From: Oscillospiraceae bacterium
GTDB lineage: Bacteria > Bacillota > Clostridia > Oscillospirales > Ruminococcaceae
Length of the DNA: 64,000 nt
Direction: 5' to 3'
Assembly: GCA_016291435.1 (NCBI GenBank)
Contig: JAEEXH010000002.1
Location: 32,061 to 96,060 of the forward strand
Below, piece after piece: positions 18,303 through 27,336 of the stretch (positions are counted from its first letter, which is position 1; the number at the start of each line of letters is the position of its first letter). Below the pieces are notes generated by a model. It was not told where the DNA came from and did not search any database. It worked only from the letters and a program-made list of their open reading frames with translations. The position numbers were made by a program, and so were the translations under genes.

Positions 18303-19490
18303 ATGGCAAAGCAGGATCTCAAGAAGAAGCAGACCGGCATGGTCGTTCCCGCCAGCAAAGAGGAGCGCGAGAAGGCGCTCAAAAACGCCATCGCACAGCT
18401 CGAAAAGCAGTACGGCGCAGGTGCCGTCATGCGGCTCGGTCAGCGCACCACAGCGAATGTGCAGGCGATCTCGACCGGCTCCCTGACCCTCGATATGGCA
18501 CTCGGCATCGGCGGTGTCCCCCGCGGGCGCATCGTCGAGATCTACGGACCGGAAAGCTCCGGCAAAACGACCGTCGCGCTCCAGATCATCGCAGAGGCAC
18601 AAAAACAGGGCGGCGAAGCGGCGTTCATCGACGTGGAGCATGCGCTCGACCCTGTCTATGCGGAAGCACTCGGCGTCAACATCGACAACCTGCTGGTCTC
18701 CCAGCCGGACAGCGGTGAGCAGGCGCTGGAAATCGCGGAAGCACTCGTGCGCTCCGGCGCGATCGACGTCATCGTCATCGACTCCGTTGCGGCAATGACA
18801 ACCCGTGCGGAAATCGAAGGCGAAATGGGCGACTCCCATGTCGGTATGCTCGCACGCCTCATGTCGCAGGCCATGCGCAAGCTGACCCCTGTTATTTCCA
18901 AGTCGAACTGCGTCGCGGTGTTCATCAATCAGATCCGCGAGAAGATCGGCGTCATGTACGGCAACCCCGAGACCACCACGGGCGGCAGAGCGCTCAAGTT
19001 CTACGCATCCGTCCGCATGGAGGTGCGCAAGGGTGAGGCGATCAAGAACGGCGCCGAGGTCATCGGCAGCCGCACCCGCGTCAAGGTCGTGAAGAACAAG
19101 GTCGCACCGCCCTTCCGTGAGTGTGAATTCGATATGATGTACGGCAAGGGCATTTCCCGCATTGGCGAGGTGCTCGATCTTGCCGTGGAGCTTGATATCA
19201 TCCACAAGAGCGGCTCCTGGTTCAGCTACGGCGACCGTAAGCTGGGTCAGGGCAGAGATGCCGTCAAGGAGCTGCTGGAATCGGATCCCGCATTTGAGGC
19301 AGAGGTCGAGCAGAAGATCCTCGAGATGAAGGACAGCCTCGTGCTCGCCTCGAAGAAGAACAAGAAGGATGCGGCAGTCTCCGGCGCAAAGTCGAAGGCA
19401 GAGCAGGCAGCGGCAGAGACCGGCGCCGCGCTCGCAGAAAGCACCGCGGATTCCGATGAAAACTTTGAAGAGTTTTCGCCTGAGGAATGA
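18303..19490 (+). CDS. recA: Recombinase RecA
   Basis: This is the strand-exchange ATPase for homologous recombination and SOS co-protease activity. Motifs: Walker [13 protein letters not shown] (about residue 82), VIDSVAAM, and loop 2 [22 protein letters not shown]. At 395 residues it is longer than the common 345-355, with about 18 extra N-terminal residues ([20 protein letters not shown]) and an Ala/Lys/Glu-rich acidic tail. No LexA-type box (GAAC-N4-GTTC-like) was found in the 100 bp upstream, and recA is placed inside a long operon. It overlaps recX by 4 nt. Confidence 0.98.
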   Translation: MAKQDLKKKQTGMVVPASKEEREKALKNAIAQLEKQYGAGAVMRLGQRTTANVQAISTGSLTLDMALGIGGVPRGRIVEIYGPESSGKTTVALQIIAEAQKQGGEAAFIDVEHALDPVYAEALGVNIDNLLVSQPDSGEQALEIAEALVRSGAIDVIVIDSVAAMTTRAEIEGEMGDSHVGMLARLMSQAMRKLTPVISKSNCVAVFINQIREKIGVMYGNPETTTGGRALKFYASVRMEVRKGEAIKNGAEVIGSRTRVKVVKNKVAPPFRECEFDMMYGKGISRIGEVLDLAVELDIIHKSGSWFSYGDRKLGQGRDAVKELLESDPAFEAEVEQKILEMKDSLVLASKKNKKDAAVSGAKSKAEQAAAETGAALAESTADSDENFEEFSPEE

Positions 19491-20137
19491 TCATCACATC
19501 TGTTTCACCGTCGAAGGGCAAGCTCTTTGAAGTGACGCTCGACGACGGGCAGAAGCTCTGGCTGCATGCCGACCTGCTGGCGGAAGCCGCCCTGCACACG
19601 GGGGATTCCCTCTCTGCGGAGGACATCGCAAGGCTCCGGCACCGTGCCGCGGAGCACCGCGCCTATGAATACGGGCTCTATCTGCTTGAAAAGCGCGGAT
19701 ACTCCTACCGCGAGCTCTATGACAAGCTCATGCACGCGCAGAACGCAGAGGAGGAGGCTGTCCTCACAGCGCTCGAAAAGCTCATGCGCTACGGCTTCCT
19801 GAACGACGCCCGCTACGCGGAGCAGCTTGCGCGGCATTTTGTCGAGGGGAAGAAATACGGCATCCGGCGCGCAGAATATGAGATGCGGCACCGCGGTCTC
19901 TCGCAGACCGACATCGACGATGCGCTCGCGGAGTTTGATGACCCCGTGCGCATTTCGGAGACGCTTTCAGAGCTCCTGCATAAAAAATATGCGCGGTATC
20001 TCTCCGACCCCGATGACCGCAAGGCAATCGAGAAGGTCACGGCGGCGCTCGTGCGGCGGGGATTTACCTATCAGCAGATCCGTTTTGCGATCGAAGATTA
20101 TTACGCTTCTCCGGAAGATGAGGAGGAGGGAGACTGA
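19487..20137 (+). CDS. recX: Regulatory protein RecX
   Basis: RecX binds and inhibits RecA filaments. The 216-residue protein shows the tandem three-helix repeats: [54 protein letters not shown] and [17 protein letters not shown]. The ATGA overlap with recA fixes the start and implies coupled expression, the common arrangement of this pair. Confidence 0.93.
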   Translation: MIITSVSPSKGKLFEVTLDDGQKLWLHADLLAEAALHTGDSLSAEDIARLRHRAAEHRAYEYGLYLLEKRGYSYRELYDKLMHAQNAEEEAVLTALEKLMRYGFLNDARYAEQLARHFVEGKKYGIRRAEYEMRHRGLSQTDIDDALAEFDDPVRISETLSELLHKKYARYLSDPDDRKAIEKVTAALVRRGFTYQQIRFAIEDYYASPEDEEEGD

Positions 20138-20565
20138 TGGAGAACACGATCACTGTCCGGCAAACCACGCTGCTGCATGTGGTCATCTGTGCGGCTGTGC
20201 TCGGCATCGGCATGCTGCTCGGGCTGCTCATCGGCAAGCTGATTCTGCTCATTCTGCTGATGCTCCCGGGGCTTGGCTATGCACTGCATCTGATTTTCTG
20301 GTCGCTGGAATGCGACACAGCCTCCGGCACATTCACCTACCGCACGCTGACGCAGGGCATCCGGACATTCACGGTATCCGATATCCGCAGCAAGCGCATC
20401 TCCGACGGCGGCTATCAGCGGAAGAATGAGCAATATGAGATCTATGTCCACAAGGAGGGCATGAGCGAACGCATCTGCATGCCGCTCAGCAGGGCTGAGG
20501 CACTGCGGGCATATCTCGAAGCGCAGCCGCAGCCGCAGACAGAGAAAGGAACCCCCGCCCCATGA
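20137..20565 (+). CDS. Small membrane protein of unknown function
   Basis: The 142-residue product has two close hydrophobic segments (about 13-32 and 34-58, LLHVVICAAVLGIGMLLGLL and ILLILLMLPGLGYALHLIF) and a C-terminal soluble part with alternating polar beta strands (TFTYRTLTQGIRTFTVSDIR), reminiscent of bacterial PH-like domains. The A of its ATG is the last base of the recX stop, and it overlaps the next gene by 4 nt, so recX, this gene and the next are coupled. No function is assigned. Confidence 0.7.
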   Translation: MENTITVRQTTLLHVVICAAVLGIGMLLGLLIGKLILLILLMLPGLGYALHLIFWSLECDTASGTFTYRTLTQGIRTFTVSDIRSKRISDGGYQRKNEQYEIYVHKEGMSERICMPLSRAEALRAYLEAQPQPQTEKGTPAP

Positions 20566-21677
20566 TGCGCGTCTTTGATACCTATGTGTTCAATCTCGCA
20601 GACAGAGTGACCTTCGCAAAGGCGGCTGCCTATCTGAACGATATGCTCGCGGAGACCGGCTTCACGGCGCCGAAAACCGCATTCTCGGTCTATGCGGCCG
20701 GGGAGAGCGTGCCGCAGAAGGCAGCGGAAGCCTGCCCGTTTCTCTGCAAATATGCGCAGAAGGGCGACGGCACCTGCGGCTTCACCAGCGCAGACACCGA
20801 TCCCGCGGCGTGCGACCGGGGCAAAATCTTCGCGGAGGAAAGCGACCGCGCTGAAATCTGCGCGCTCTTTGCAAAGATCCCGCACAGGCTGAATTTCCCG
20901 TTCTGCACGCTGATATTCGGCGGCATCCGCTGGTTTCCCGACAGCCGGGACGATGCCGTGCCGGAATCCCGCAGTGAGCGGCGCTTCCGCAATCCGTTCC
21001 TGATCCCGGGGAGCATGTACTGCAACTCCGTGCGGCTCTCCCGCAGCTATGACGACGGCAGAAAACTGGTGTCTGTCTCTCTCTGCATCGAGGTCACAGG
21101 CGAGGATGCCCCGCGGGATCCATCGGAGATTCTTGCAAAGCTCGCGCCCTATCTCGGCGAACCGGAGCTGAAAAACCGCGTCTGTGTCTTTGATGACGCG
21201 GCGGAATGGGAACGGCTGCATACACTCGAACAAACACACCGCACGGCACTCAGCGCACAGATCCGTGCTGCAATGCCGGCACCGATCAATCCCAGCGCCG
21301 GGATGCGGGACGCAGAGCAGCATGCAAAGACTGCGCTGCTCGACCGGATCTTCCGCGGCACAGGCTTCGTAAAAGTGAAGGGATACCCCGGCTGGCTCTC
21401 ATGCTATGCCTGCACCGACGCACACGGCTTCTGCTTTGAAGCCTATGTGCAGCGTGTCTCCGCCTTCGGTGAATTCCGTGTCTGGCTGGAGGTGACGGGC
21501 TGCAATTTCACAATGAGAGAGCTGCCCTTCCCGTCGCTGGATTATGCAGGCACCGACCCTGAAACGGCAAAAAGCATCCTCTCGCGCTTTGCGGCATGCT
21601 GTGTGTCCGCCCGCGATACCTATGCGGCAGCACTCGCAGAGGATTTCGGCAACACCCCGGACTGGTTCCGGGAGTAA
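20562..21677 (+). CDS. Uncharacterised cytoplasmic protein
   Basis: The 371-residue protein has no signal peptide, no membrane segment and no motif recognised here. It is rich in Cys and aromatic residues (CPFLCKYAQKGDGTCGF, GYPGWLSCYACTDAHGFCFE), but the cysteines are not in a clear CxxC pair set. It overlaps the preceding small membrane protein by 4 nt and is followed 21 nt later by rimO. The coding bias and SD are like those of its neighbours, so it is a real gene. Function unknown. Confidence 0.72.
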   Translation: MMRVFDTYVFNLADRVTFAKAAAYLNDMLAETGFTAPKTAFSVYAAGESVPQKAAEACPFLCKYAQKGDGTCGFTSADTDPAACDRGKIFAEESDRAEICALFAKIPHRLNFPFCTLIFGGIRWFPDSRDDAVPESRSERRFRNPFLIPGSMYCNSVRLSRSYDDGRKLVSVSLCIEVTGEDAPRDPSEILAKLAPYLGEPELKNRVCVFDDAAEWERLHTLEQTHRTALSAQIRAAMPAPINPSAGMRDAEQHAKTALLDRIFRGTGFVKVKGYPGWLSCYACTDAHGFCFEAYVQRVSAFGEFRVWLEVTGCNFTMRELPFPSLDYAGTDPETAKSILSRFAACCVSARDTYAAALAEDFGNTPDWFRE

Positions 21678-21698
21678 GATAAATTTTAGGAGCATCTC

Positions 21699-23030
21699 AT
21701 GACAGTCAGTATGATCTCGCTTGGCTGTGCCAAGAATTTAGTAGACTCCGAGCGCATGCTTGCCCTGCTCGAAAAGGGCGGCTATTCGCTCACAGCAGAC
21801 CCCGCCGACGCCGACATTGCGGTCATCAATACCTGCGGCTTCATCCAGTCGGCAAAGGAGGAGGCCATCGACACAATTTTAGAGATCATCGGTCTCAAGG
21901 AAGCGGGCACGCTGAAGGGCATTGTCGTCACAGGCTGTCTCGCCGAGCGCTATAAGCAGGAGGTCGCAGAGCAGTTTCCCGAGGTGGATGCCGTCATCGG
22001 CATCGGCGACCAGACGGAGATCTGCAAGGTGCTCGATGAGATCACGGGCGGCAGCCGCGTCACACGCTTTGCGCCGAAGTGCAATATGCCCCTGACAGGC
22101 GAACGCCTGCTGGCAACGCTTCCGTTCTTTGCCTACCTGAAAATCGCAGAGGGCTGCTCCAACGGCTGCACCTACTGCGCCATCCCGCAGATCCGCGGAA
22201 AATACCGCTCTGTCCCGATGGAGGATGTGCTCGCGGAGGCGCGGGCGCTCGCCGGGCGCGGCGTCACGGAGCTTGTCGTCATCGCGCAGGATACAACCCG
22301 ATACGGCGAGGATTTCAGCGGCGGCAAATCGCTGCTCCCGGATCTTCTCACAGCGCTTTGCAGAATCGACGGCTTCCGCTGGATCCGCGTGCTTTACTGT
22401 TACCCCGAGCGCATCACCGACGAGCTGATCGAGGTCATCGCACGGGAGGAGAAAATCGTCAAGTATCTCGATATTCCGATTCAGCACTGCTCCGGCAGCG
22501 TGCTCAAAGCCATGCGCAGAGAGGGCGATGTCAACACGCTGCGTGCACTTTTCAGAAAGCTCAGAGACCGCGTCCCGGGCATCACGCTCCGCACAACGCT
22601 GCTGGTCGGCTTCCCCGGCGAGACCGAGGAGGACTTCACGGAGCTCTCGGAATTTGTCGAAGAAATGCGCTTTGACCGCATGGGCTGCTTTGCCTATTCG
22701 CAGGAGGAAAACACCGTCGCGGCAAGAATGCCCGATCAGGTGGACGAGGAGATCCGGCAGAAACGCGCCGATCTTCTGATGGAACAGCAAATGACAATCT
22801 CCGCAGAACTGAACGCTGCCCGCGTCGGCACTGTCACAGAAGCGGTGATCGAAGGATATGATACATGGAGCGGCTGCTGCATTGCCCGCACAGCCGCGGA
22901 TGCTCCCGATATTGACGGGCGGCTGCTCATTGCCGCAGATGAGGGACAGTATGCGATCGGGCAGTTTGTGACCGCTCAGATCACAGACACGGCAGATTAT
23001 GATTTGATAGGCGAGGTGATCTCAAGTTGA
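21699..23030 (+). CDS. rimO: Ribosomal protein uS12 methylthiotransferase RimO
   Basis: RimO is a radical-SAM enzyme that adds a methylthio group to an Asp of ribosomal protein S12. Evidence: N-terminal MTTase domain (MISLGCAKNLVDSERML, INTCGFI), the radical-SAM cluster cysteines in GCSNGCTYCAIPQIRGKYRS, and the C-terminal TRAM domain. SLGCAKN plus ILEIIGLKEAG favour RimO over MiaB. The stop overlaps the TTG start of pgsA. Confidence 0.96.
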   Translation: MTVSMISLGCAKNLVDSERMLALLEKGGYSLTADPADADIAVINTCGFIQSAKEEAIDTILEIIGLKEAGTLKGIVVTGCLAERYKQEVAEQFPEVDAVIGIGDQTEICKVLDEITGGSRVTRFAPKCNMPLTGERLLATLPFFAYLKIAEGCSNGCTYCAIPQIRGKYRSVPMEDVLAEARALAGRGVTELVVIAQDTTRYGEDFSGGKSLLPDLLTALCRIDGFRWIRVLYCYPERITDELIEVIAREEKIVKYLDIPIQHCSGSVLKAMRREGDVNTLRALFRKLRDRVPGITLRTTLLVGFPGETEEDFTELSEFVEEMRFDRMGCFAYSQEENTVAARMPDQVDEEIRQKRADLLMEQQMTISAELNAARVGTVTEAVIEGYDTWSGCCIARTAADAPDIDGRLLIAADEGQYAIGQFVTAQITDTADYDLIGEVISS

Positions 23031-23611
23031 ATACACCGAATAAGCTGACACTGGCGCGTGTGCTGCTGGTACCGATCTTTGTCATCTGCTTTTTCTGGAG
23101 ATTCCCCGCGCATTATCTCGTTTCCCTTGTGATCTTTGTGATCGCCTCTGTCACCGATGCGATCGACGGCAAGCTGGCACGCTCCCGCAATGAGATCACG
23201 GACTTCGGCAAATTTCTCGATCCGCTTGCAGACAAGGTGCTCGTCATCTCCGCAATGGCATGCTTTTTGCAGCAGCAGCGGATGAACATTGCTGCCTTCC
23301 TGCTGATTGTCACGCGGGAATTCATGGTCTCGGCGCTGCGCCTTGTGGTCGCCAACAAGGGCACAGTTGTCCCGGCGAGCTTCGCAGGCAAGCTGAAAAC
23401 CGCATTCACGATGATCGCGATTATCACGGCGCTGGTCTGGTGGTCGTTCCAGGGCGATTTCAAGGCATTCGGGCTGGATCTGCCGCATGCGCTCTATACC
23501 GGCTGCGAGGTGCTGATCCAGATTCTGTTCTGGATTGCGGCGGTGCTGACCGTCTGGTCGGGCATCGAATATCTGAAGGCTTACTGGAAAGACATCAATC
23601 CGAACAAATAA
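23027..23611 (+). CDS. pgsA: CDP-diacylglycerol-glycerol-3-phosphate 3-phosphatidyltransferase
   Basis: This integral membrane enzyme makes phosphatidylglycerol phosphate, the committed step to phosphatidylglycerol. The CDP-alcohol phosphotransferase signature is complete: DGKLARSRNEITDFGKFLDP, followed by LADK (DG-x2-AR-x8-G-x3-D-x3-D). Four to five hydrophobic segments are visible. The start is a TTG overlapping the rimO stop, preceded by GAGGTGAT inside rimO. 194 residues is normal for the family. Confidence 0.94.
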   Translation: MNTPNKLTLARVLLVPIFVICFFWRFPAHYLVSLVIFVIASVTDAIDGKLARSRNEITDFGKFLDPLADKVLVISAMACFLQQQRMNIAAFLLIVTREFMVSALRLVVANKGTVVPASFAGKLKTAFTMIAIITALVWWSFQGDFKAFGLDLPHALYTGCEVLIQILFWIAAVLTVWSGIEYLKAYWKDINPNK

Positions 23612-23623
23612 CGGAGGAAACGT

Positions 23624-24241
23624 ATGTTCAAGCAACTCAAACGCGAAATTGATCTGATCCGCGACCGCGACCCGGCGGCGCGCAGCTCCGTTGAGATCCT
23701 GCTGACCTATTCGGGGCTGCATGCAGTGGTGGCATACCGCATTGCACACAAGCTGCTGAAGGCGGGCTTCCCGACGCTTGCGCGTATTGTCTCGCAGCTC
23801 GCAAGGTTCTTCACGGGCATTGAGATTCACCCGGGCGCAACGATCGGCAAGGGGCTTTTCATCGACCACGGCATGGGTGTTGTGATCGGTGAGACAACAA
23901 TCATCGGCGATGACTGCACGCTGTATCAGGGCGTCACGCTGGGCGGCACGGGCAAGGACCGCGGCAAGCGTCACCCCACGCTCGGCAACAATGTCACGGT
24001 CGGCGCGGGCGCAAAGGTGCTGGGACCCTTCAAGGTGGGTGATAACGCAAAGATTGCGGCAGGCGCGGTCGTGCTGCGGGAGGTTCCCGCGAATGCAACG
24101 GCAGTCGGCATCCCGGCGCATGTGGTGAAGATGAACGGCGTGCGCGTGCAGGATCTCGACCAGATTCACATTCCCGACCCGGTGCAGCAGGAGCTGGAGA
24201 AGATCGAGCAGCGTCTCCGCAGGCTGGAGAAGCGCAGATAA
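23624..24241 (+). CDS. cysE: Serine O-acetyltransferase
   Basis: CysE acetylates L-serine with acetyl-CoA, the first step to cysteine. The 205-residue protein has the N-terminal helices ([20 protein letters not shown]) and the left-handed beta-helix with hexapeptide repeats: [40 protein letters not shown], and the active-site loop around [13 protein letters not shown]. It ends the long rightward run that began at citrate synthase. Two hairpins follow. Confidence 0.96.
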   Translation: MFKQLKREIDLIRDRDPAARSSVEILLTYSGLHAVVAYRIAHKLLKAGFPTLARIVSQLARFFTGIEIHPGATIGKGLFIDHGMGVVIGETTIIGDDCTLYQGVTLGGTGKDRGKRHPTLGNNVTVGAGAKVLGPFKVGDNAKIAAGAVVLREVPANATAVGIPAHVVKMNGVRVQDLDQIHIPDPVQQELEKIEQRLRRLEKRR

Positions 24242-24262
24242 GCGGGGAGCCGTGCCCCGTTA
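24240..24262 (+). terminator. Hairpin just after cysE
   Basis: AGCGGGG and CCCCGTT (with wobble) fold directly behind the cysE stop. There is no U-run, so termination here may need the second hairpin at 24275-24299. Confidence 0.35.
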
Positions 24263-24274
24263 TGCGAAAAAAAA

Positions 24275-24299
24275 TGACCTGTCTGACAAAGACAGGTCA
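24275..24299 (-). terminator. Terminator of tRNA-Leu
   Basis: TGACCTGTC and GACAGGTCA form a perfect 9-bp stem with a 7-nt loop. On the minus strand it is followed by eight T residues, placing it correctly to end the leftward tRNA transcript. The loop and stem nearly repeat, in inverse orientation, the terminator at 24474-24503. Confidence 0.85.
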
Positions 24300-24311
24300 C
24301 TTTCTATATAA

Positions 24312-24395
24312 TGCCGGTGGCGGGGGTCGAACCCGCACGGTATCGCTACCAACGGATTTTGAGTCCGTCACGTCTGCCAATTCCATCACACCGGC
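24312..24395 (-). tRNA. tRNA-Leu (anticodon CAA)
   Basis: Read on the minus strand, the gene has acceptor stem GCCGGTG/CACCGGC, a D arm containing GATGGAATTGGCAGAC, an anticodon stem ACGGA/TCCGT with loop CTCAAAA (anticodon CAA), a long variable arm (TTGGTAGCGATACC) and T arm GCGGGTTCGACCCCCGC with discriminator A. The long variable arm confirms class II (leucine). The 3' CCA is not encoded. A terminator with a T-run follows downstream at 24299-24275. Confidence 0.96.
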
Positions 24396-24473
24396 GCAGC
24401 ATATACAGTATAACATAAAACAGAAAAAAAGTCAATGCCCGGCGGAGCGCCCGTGCAGGCATTATTACAGTGA

Positions 24474-24511
24474 AGCGGCCTGTCCTTTGTCAGACAGGCC
24501 GCTTTTCTTTT
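24474..24511 (+). terminator. Intrinsic terminator, probably bidirectional
   Basis: AGCGGCCTGTC (24474-24484) pairs perfectly with GACAGGCCGCT (24493-24503), followed on the plus strand by TTTCTTTT. On the plus strand it would stop read-through from cysE. On the minus strand it lies just after the stop of the gene at 24522 but lacks a good U-run there. Confidence 0.8.
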
Positions 24512-24521
24512 CATATCATAA

Positions 24522-25355
24522 TCAGGATGCGCTGTAATTCGCTGAGCCGAAGAACACACGGTCGAAGAAATCGCGGGTCTTGTCCTCGCCGAGCGCCTTC
24601 TTGAAGACATCGGTCGAAACGCCGCCCTTCTCGATCAGTCCGTCGGAATATGCCTTTGTATTTGCAAGCTGCGCCGCCTTGTCCGCCGCACTGCTCTCAG
24701 AGAGAATGTCCGCCGCATTGAGATACATCCCGAGCGCGGTTCCGAACAGCTCGCTGTTGCGCGTGTCGTCCTTCAGCTGCTTGTGCAGCACAACGCTCAG
24801 CAGACCGTCATACCAATTCTCAGACGCGGGCAGTTCATCCAGATCCGCAAAGAGCTCCTTGAGACTGCCAAGCTGCGAGAGGACGGTTTTATATTCGTCG
24901 GTCTCTGTGTCGCCGACCAGATCGTAGAACTCAACATAGGACTTGCGGTTTCCGAAGATATACATGAAATCGAGCGTGCAGAGCGGTACATTTTTCTCAT
25001 AGGGTGTGATCATGAATGAGACCATCTGCATGAAGCCCATGTTCGCACGCATGACCGAGAGATTGCCGAGCCCTTCGATCTCATACTGATAGGTATGGAA
25101 TTTCATGAAGCCGTAGATGCGCATATCTTTATATTCGTCAGTGTACTTGTCTGGCTGCGCGGCGGCATCGCATTCGGTGACAGTGTAATGCTCAGCGACC
25201 TGACTGAGTCCGTCGCCGATCATTTCGTAGATCAGCTTGTTGTTTTTTACGGAGAAAAAGACACATGTGCCGACCAGCACGCAGATCAGAGCCAGGAGAA
25301 TCCCCAGCACAATCAGCAGCGGCTTTTTCTTCGATTTTGTACTCATATCATTCAT
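24522..25355 (-). CDS. Membrane-anchored protein of unknown function
   Basis: The 277-residue product has a basic N-terminus (KSKKK) and one membrane anchor (about residues 12-33, PLLIVLGILLALICVLVGTCVFF), with the remaining 240 residues predicted outside the cell. The soluble part is helical and acidic (VLSQLGSLKELFADLDELP, AADILSESSAADKAAQLA). No known domain is recognised. The first ATG (25355) is only 2-3 nt from GGGAG and the second (25346) about 11 nt, so the start is uncertain by three codons. It lies 36 nt downstream of guaA on the same strand and is probably co-transcribed. Confidence 0.75.
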   Translation of the reverse strand: MNDMSTKSKKKPLLIVLGILLALICVLVGTCVFFSVKNNKLIYEMIGDGLSQVAEHYTVTECDAAAQPDKYTDEYKDMRIYGFMKFHTYQYEIEGLGNLSVMRANMGFMQMVSFMITPYEKNVPLCTLDFMYIFGNRKSYVEFYDLVGDTETDEYKTVLSQLGSLKELFADLDELPASENWYDGLLSVVLHKQLKDDTRNSELFGTALGMYLNAADILSESSAADKAAQLANTKAYSDGLIEKGGVSTDVFKKALGEDKTRDFFDRVFFGSANYSAS

Positions 25356-25391
25356 AGCTCCCTATCGTTGTTTCTGTGAAAATACTTTCGG

Positions 25392-26945
25392 TTACTCCCA
25401 CTCCACCGTCCCCGGGGGCTTCGATGTAATATCATACACCACGCGGTTCACATGCGCGACCTCATTGCAGAGGCGGTTGGAAACACGCGCCAGCACATCA
25501 TAGGGGATGCGTGCCCAGTCTGCGGTCATGAAGTCATCGGTCGTGACGGCGCGAATCGCAATGAGATGTTCGTAGGTTCTGTGGTCGCCCATGACGCCGA
25601 CCGTATGCACATCGGGGAGCACGGCGAAGAACTGTTTGAGTTCCCGCGCAATGCCGCTCTTTTCAATTTCATCGCGGAAGACGGCGTCTGCCTCCTGCAA
25701 AATGCGGATCTTCTCCTCGGTGATCTCGCCGAGGATGCGCACGCCGAGACCCGGTCCCGGGAAGGGCTGCCGCCACACGAGCTCTGAGGGGATGCCCAGC
25801 TTCTCGCCAACCGCACGCACCTCATCCTTGAAAAGATCGCAGAGCGGCTCGATCACGCCGTCAAACTGAATATCTTCGGGCATCTTCACCATATTGTGAT
25901 GGGTCTTGATGACAGCGGTGCTGCCCTGCCCTGCCTCGTTGCCTCTGCCGCTTTCAATGCGGTCGGGATAGATCGTGCCCTGTGCAAAGAAGCCCTCAGC
26001 GCCGGTTTCGCGGATCTTATCCCAGAAGACATTGTAAAATTCCGTGCCGATGATCCTGCGCTTCTGCTCCGGGTCGGTGACGCCGCGGAGCTTTTCGAGA
26101 AACTGCTTCCCGCAGTTCACGCGGACAAAATTCATGTCAAAGAGCTTTGTGAAGGTCTGCTCGACGAAATCGCCCTCATCCTTGCGCATAAGCCCCTGAT
26201 CGACAAAGACACAGGTGAGCTGTCTGCCGACGGCGCGGCTTAAAAGTGCCGCTGCGACAGAAGAATCGACGCCGCCGGAGAGACCGAGCACAACCTTCTT
26301 ATCGCCGATCTCCGCACGGAGCCGCTGCACCGTGGTCTCGATGAAATCATCCATCACCCAGTCGCCGGTGAAGCCGCAGACTTCATAGAGGAAATTGTGC
26401 AGGATCTGCCTGCCGAAGACGCTGTGTGTGACCTCCGGGTGAAACTGCACCGCATAGACCTTCTGCGCAGGATTCTCAAAGGCGGCGCAGGGGCAGTCTG
26501 CGGAATGCGCGGTGACGGTGAAGCCCTCGGGGAGGCGGCTCACAAAATCCGTGTGGCTCATCCAGACGGTGCTCTGCTGCGGGACATCTTTGAAGAGGAC
26601 GCTTTCGGCATCCGCAGTAATCTCGATTTTGCCGTATTCCGATTTTTCGCAGGCAGAGACCGCGCCGCCGAGCGTATAGGCGACAAGCTGGCAGCCGTAG
26701 CAGATGCCGAGCACGGGCACGCCGAGCGAGAAGATCTCTTTTCCGATATGCGGGGAGCTTTCGTCATAGACGCTGTTGGGGCCGCCGGTGAAGATGATGC
26801 CGGCGGGCTTTCTGGCTGCGATCTCAGAGAGCGGGGTGTCATAGCGCAGGATCTCGCAGTAGACGCCGCATTCACGGACGCGCCGCGCGATCAGCTGGTT
26901 ATACTGCCCGCCGAAATCCAGCACAATGCAGAGCTGATTTGCCAT
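25392..26945 (-). CDS. guaA: GMP synthase (glutamine-hydrolysing)
   Basis: GuaA converts XMP, glutamine and ATP to GMP. The 517-residue protein has the class I glutamine amidotransferase domain (DFGGQYNQLIARRVRECGVY, nucleophile Cys in GICYGCQ near residue 80, VQFHPEVTHS), the PP-loop ATP pyrophosphatase domain (LGLSGGVDSSVAAALLSRAV) and the C-terminal dimerisation domain ending SKPPGTVEWE. ATG follows AGGAGG-like sequence on the minus strand. Its leader contains a copy of the dispersed hairpin repeat; no purine riboswitch core was seen. Confidence 0.98.
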   Translation of the reverse strand: MANQLCIVLDFGGQYNQLIARRVRECGVYCEILRYDTPLSEIAARKPAGIIFTGGPNSVYDESSPHIGKEIFSLGVPVLGICYGCQLVAYTLGGAVSACEKSEYGKIEITADAESVLFKDVPQQSTVWMSHTDFVSRLPEGFTVTAHSADCPCAAFENPAQKVYAVQFHPEVTHSVFGRQILHNFLYEVCGFTGDWVMDDFIETTVQRLRAEIGDKKVVLGLSGGVDSSVAAALLSRAVGRQLTCVFVDQGLMRKDEGDFVEQTFTKLFDMNFVRVNCGKQFLEKLRGVTDPEQKRRIIGTEFYNVFWDKIRETGAEGFFAQGTIYPDRIESGRGNEAGQGSTAVIKTHHNMVKMPEDIQFDGVIEPLCDLFKDEVRAVGEKLGIPSELVWRQPFPGPGLGVRILGEITEEKIRILQEADAVFRDEIEKSGIARELKQFFAVLPDVHTVGVMGDHRTYEHLIAIRAVTTDDFMTADWARIPYDVLARVSNRLCNEVAHVNRVVYDITSKPPGTVEWE

Positions 26946-26965
26946 AGGGTTCCTCCTTTAGAAGT

Positions 26966-27040
26966 GTCGCTGATGCGACGGGATTTATAATGGGGCTCTG
27001 CCCCAAACCCCGCTGGGGATAGCGATCCCCAGACCCCTGC
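26966..27040. repeat. Dispersed multi-hairpin repeat, copy A
   Basis: Three hairpins in series: GTCGC-tgat-GCGAC, GGGGC-tct-GCCCC and CTGGGGAT-agcg-ATCCCCAG, with the constant linker AAACCCCG. The same order appears at 31230-31285 (the last two hairpins) and 37316-37386 (all three). This copy lies within the guaA leader, opposite to the direction of guaA transcription. Confidence 0.8.
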
Positions 27041-27058
27041 TTATAAATAACATAAGAT

Positions 27059-27087
27059 ATTATAGCATATTATGCGGGAAAATTCAA
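27059..27087 (-). promoter_or_regulatory. guaA promoter
   Basis: On the minus strand, TTGAAT (27082-27087), 17 bp, TATAAT (27059-27064). The resulting guaA leader is about 105 nt and includes repeat copy A. Confidence 0.7.
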
Positions 27088-27116
27088 GCGCAAATTTGCG
27101 GGTTCCGGGTCAAGGC

Positions 27117-27164
27117 GCGCACTTCTTATAGGGGGTGCGCTTCTTGCGCTTCTTGCGCGCCTTA
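27117..27164. repeat. Left inverted repeat of the RepA-type gene
   Basis: Its reverse complement starts TAAGGCGCGCAAGAAGCGCA and ends AAGTGCGC. It contains two or three AAGAAGCGC/AAGAAGTGC units and can form a GCGCAC/GTGCGC hairpin by itself. Confidence 0.85.
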
Positions 27165-27190
27165 CTCCGTCATATTGCTGCGATCTGCAC

Positions 27191-27316
27191 TGCACAAACC
27201 TGTGTCTCTTGTGCATATCACAGAATCTTGTTTGTTATATGAAAAAAGTTGTACGCCGACATACAACTTTTGCGGAAAAAGCCGCTGTATGTAGAGGGGG
27301 AAGTCCCCTCACGGCT
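27191..27316 (+). promoter_or_regulatory. Palindrome-rich leader of the RepA-type gene
   Basis: Three inverted repeats precede the SD: TGCACAA-N11-TTGTGCA (27191-27215), AAAAGTTGTA-N8-TACAACTTTT (27244-27271, perfect 10-bp arms) and a stem AGCCG...GAGGGG-gaagt-CCCCTC...CGGCT (27280-27316). They could be operators, replication-origin features or leader structure. A convincing sigma-A promoter was not seen in this interval. Confidence 0.5.
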
Positions 27317-27336
27317 GACTGCGAAAGGAGTTTTAC

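Noticed and set aside
26946-27060. Purine riboswitch in the guaA leader
   Set aside because: The leader is short and consists mostly of the dispersed hairpin repeat; the three-way junction and conserved core of purine riboswitches are not seen.
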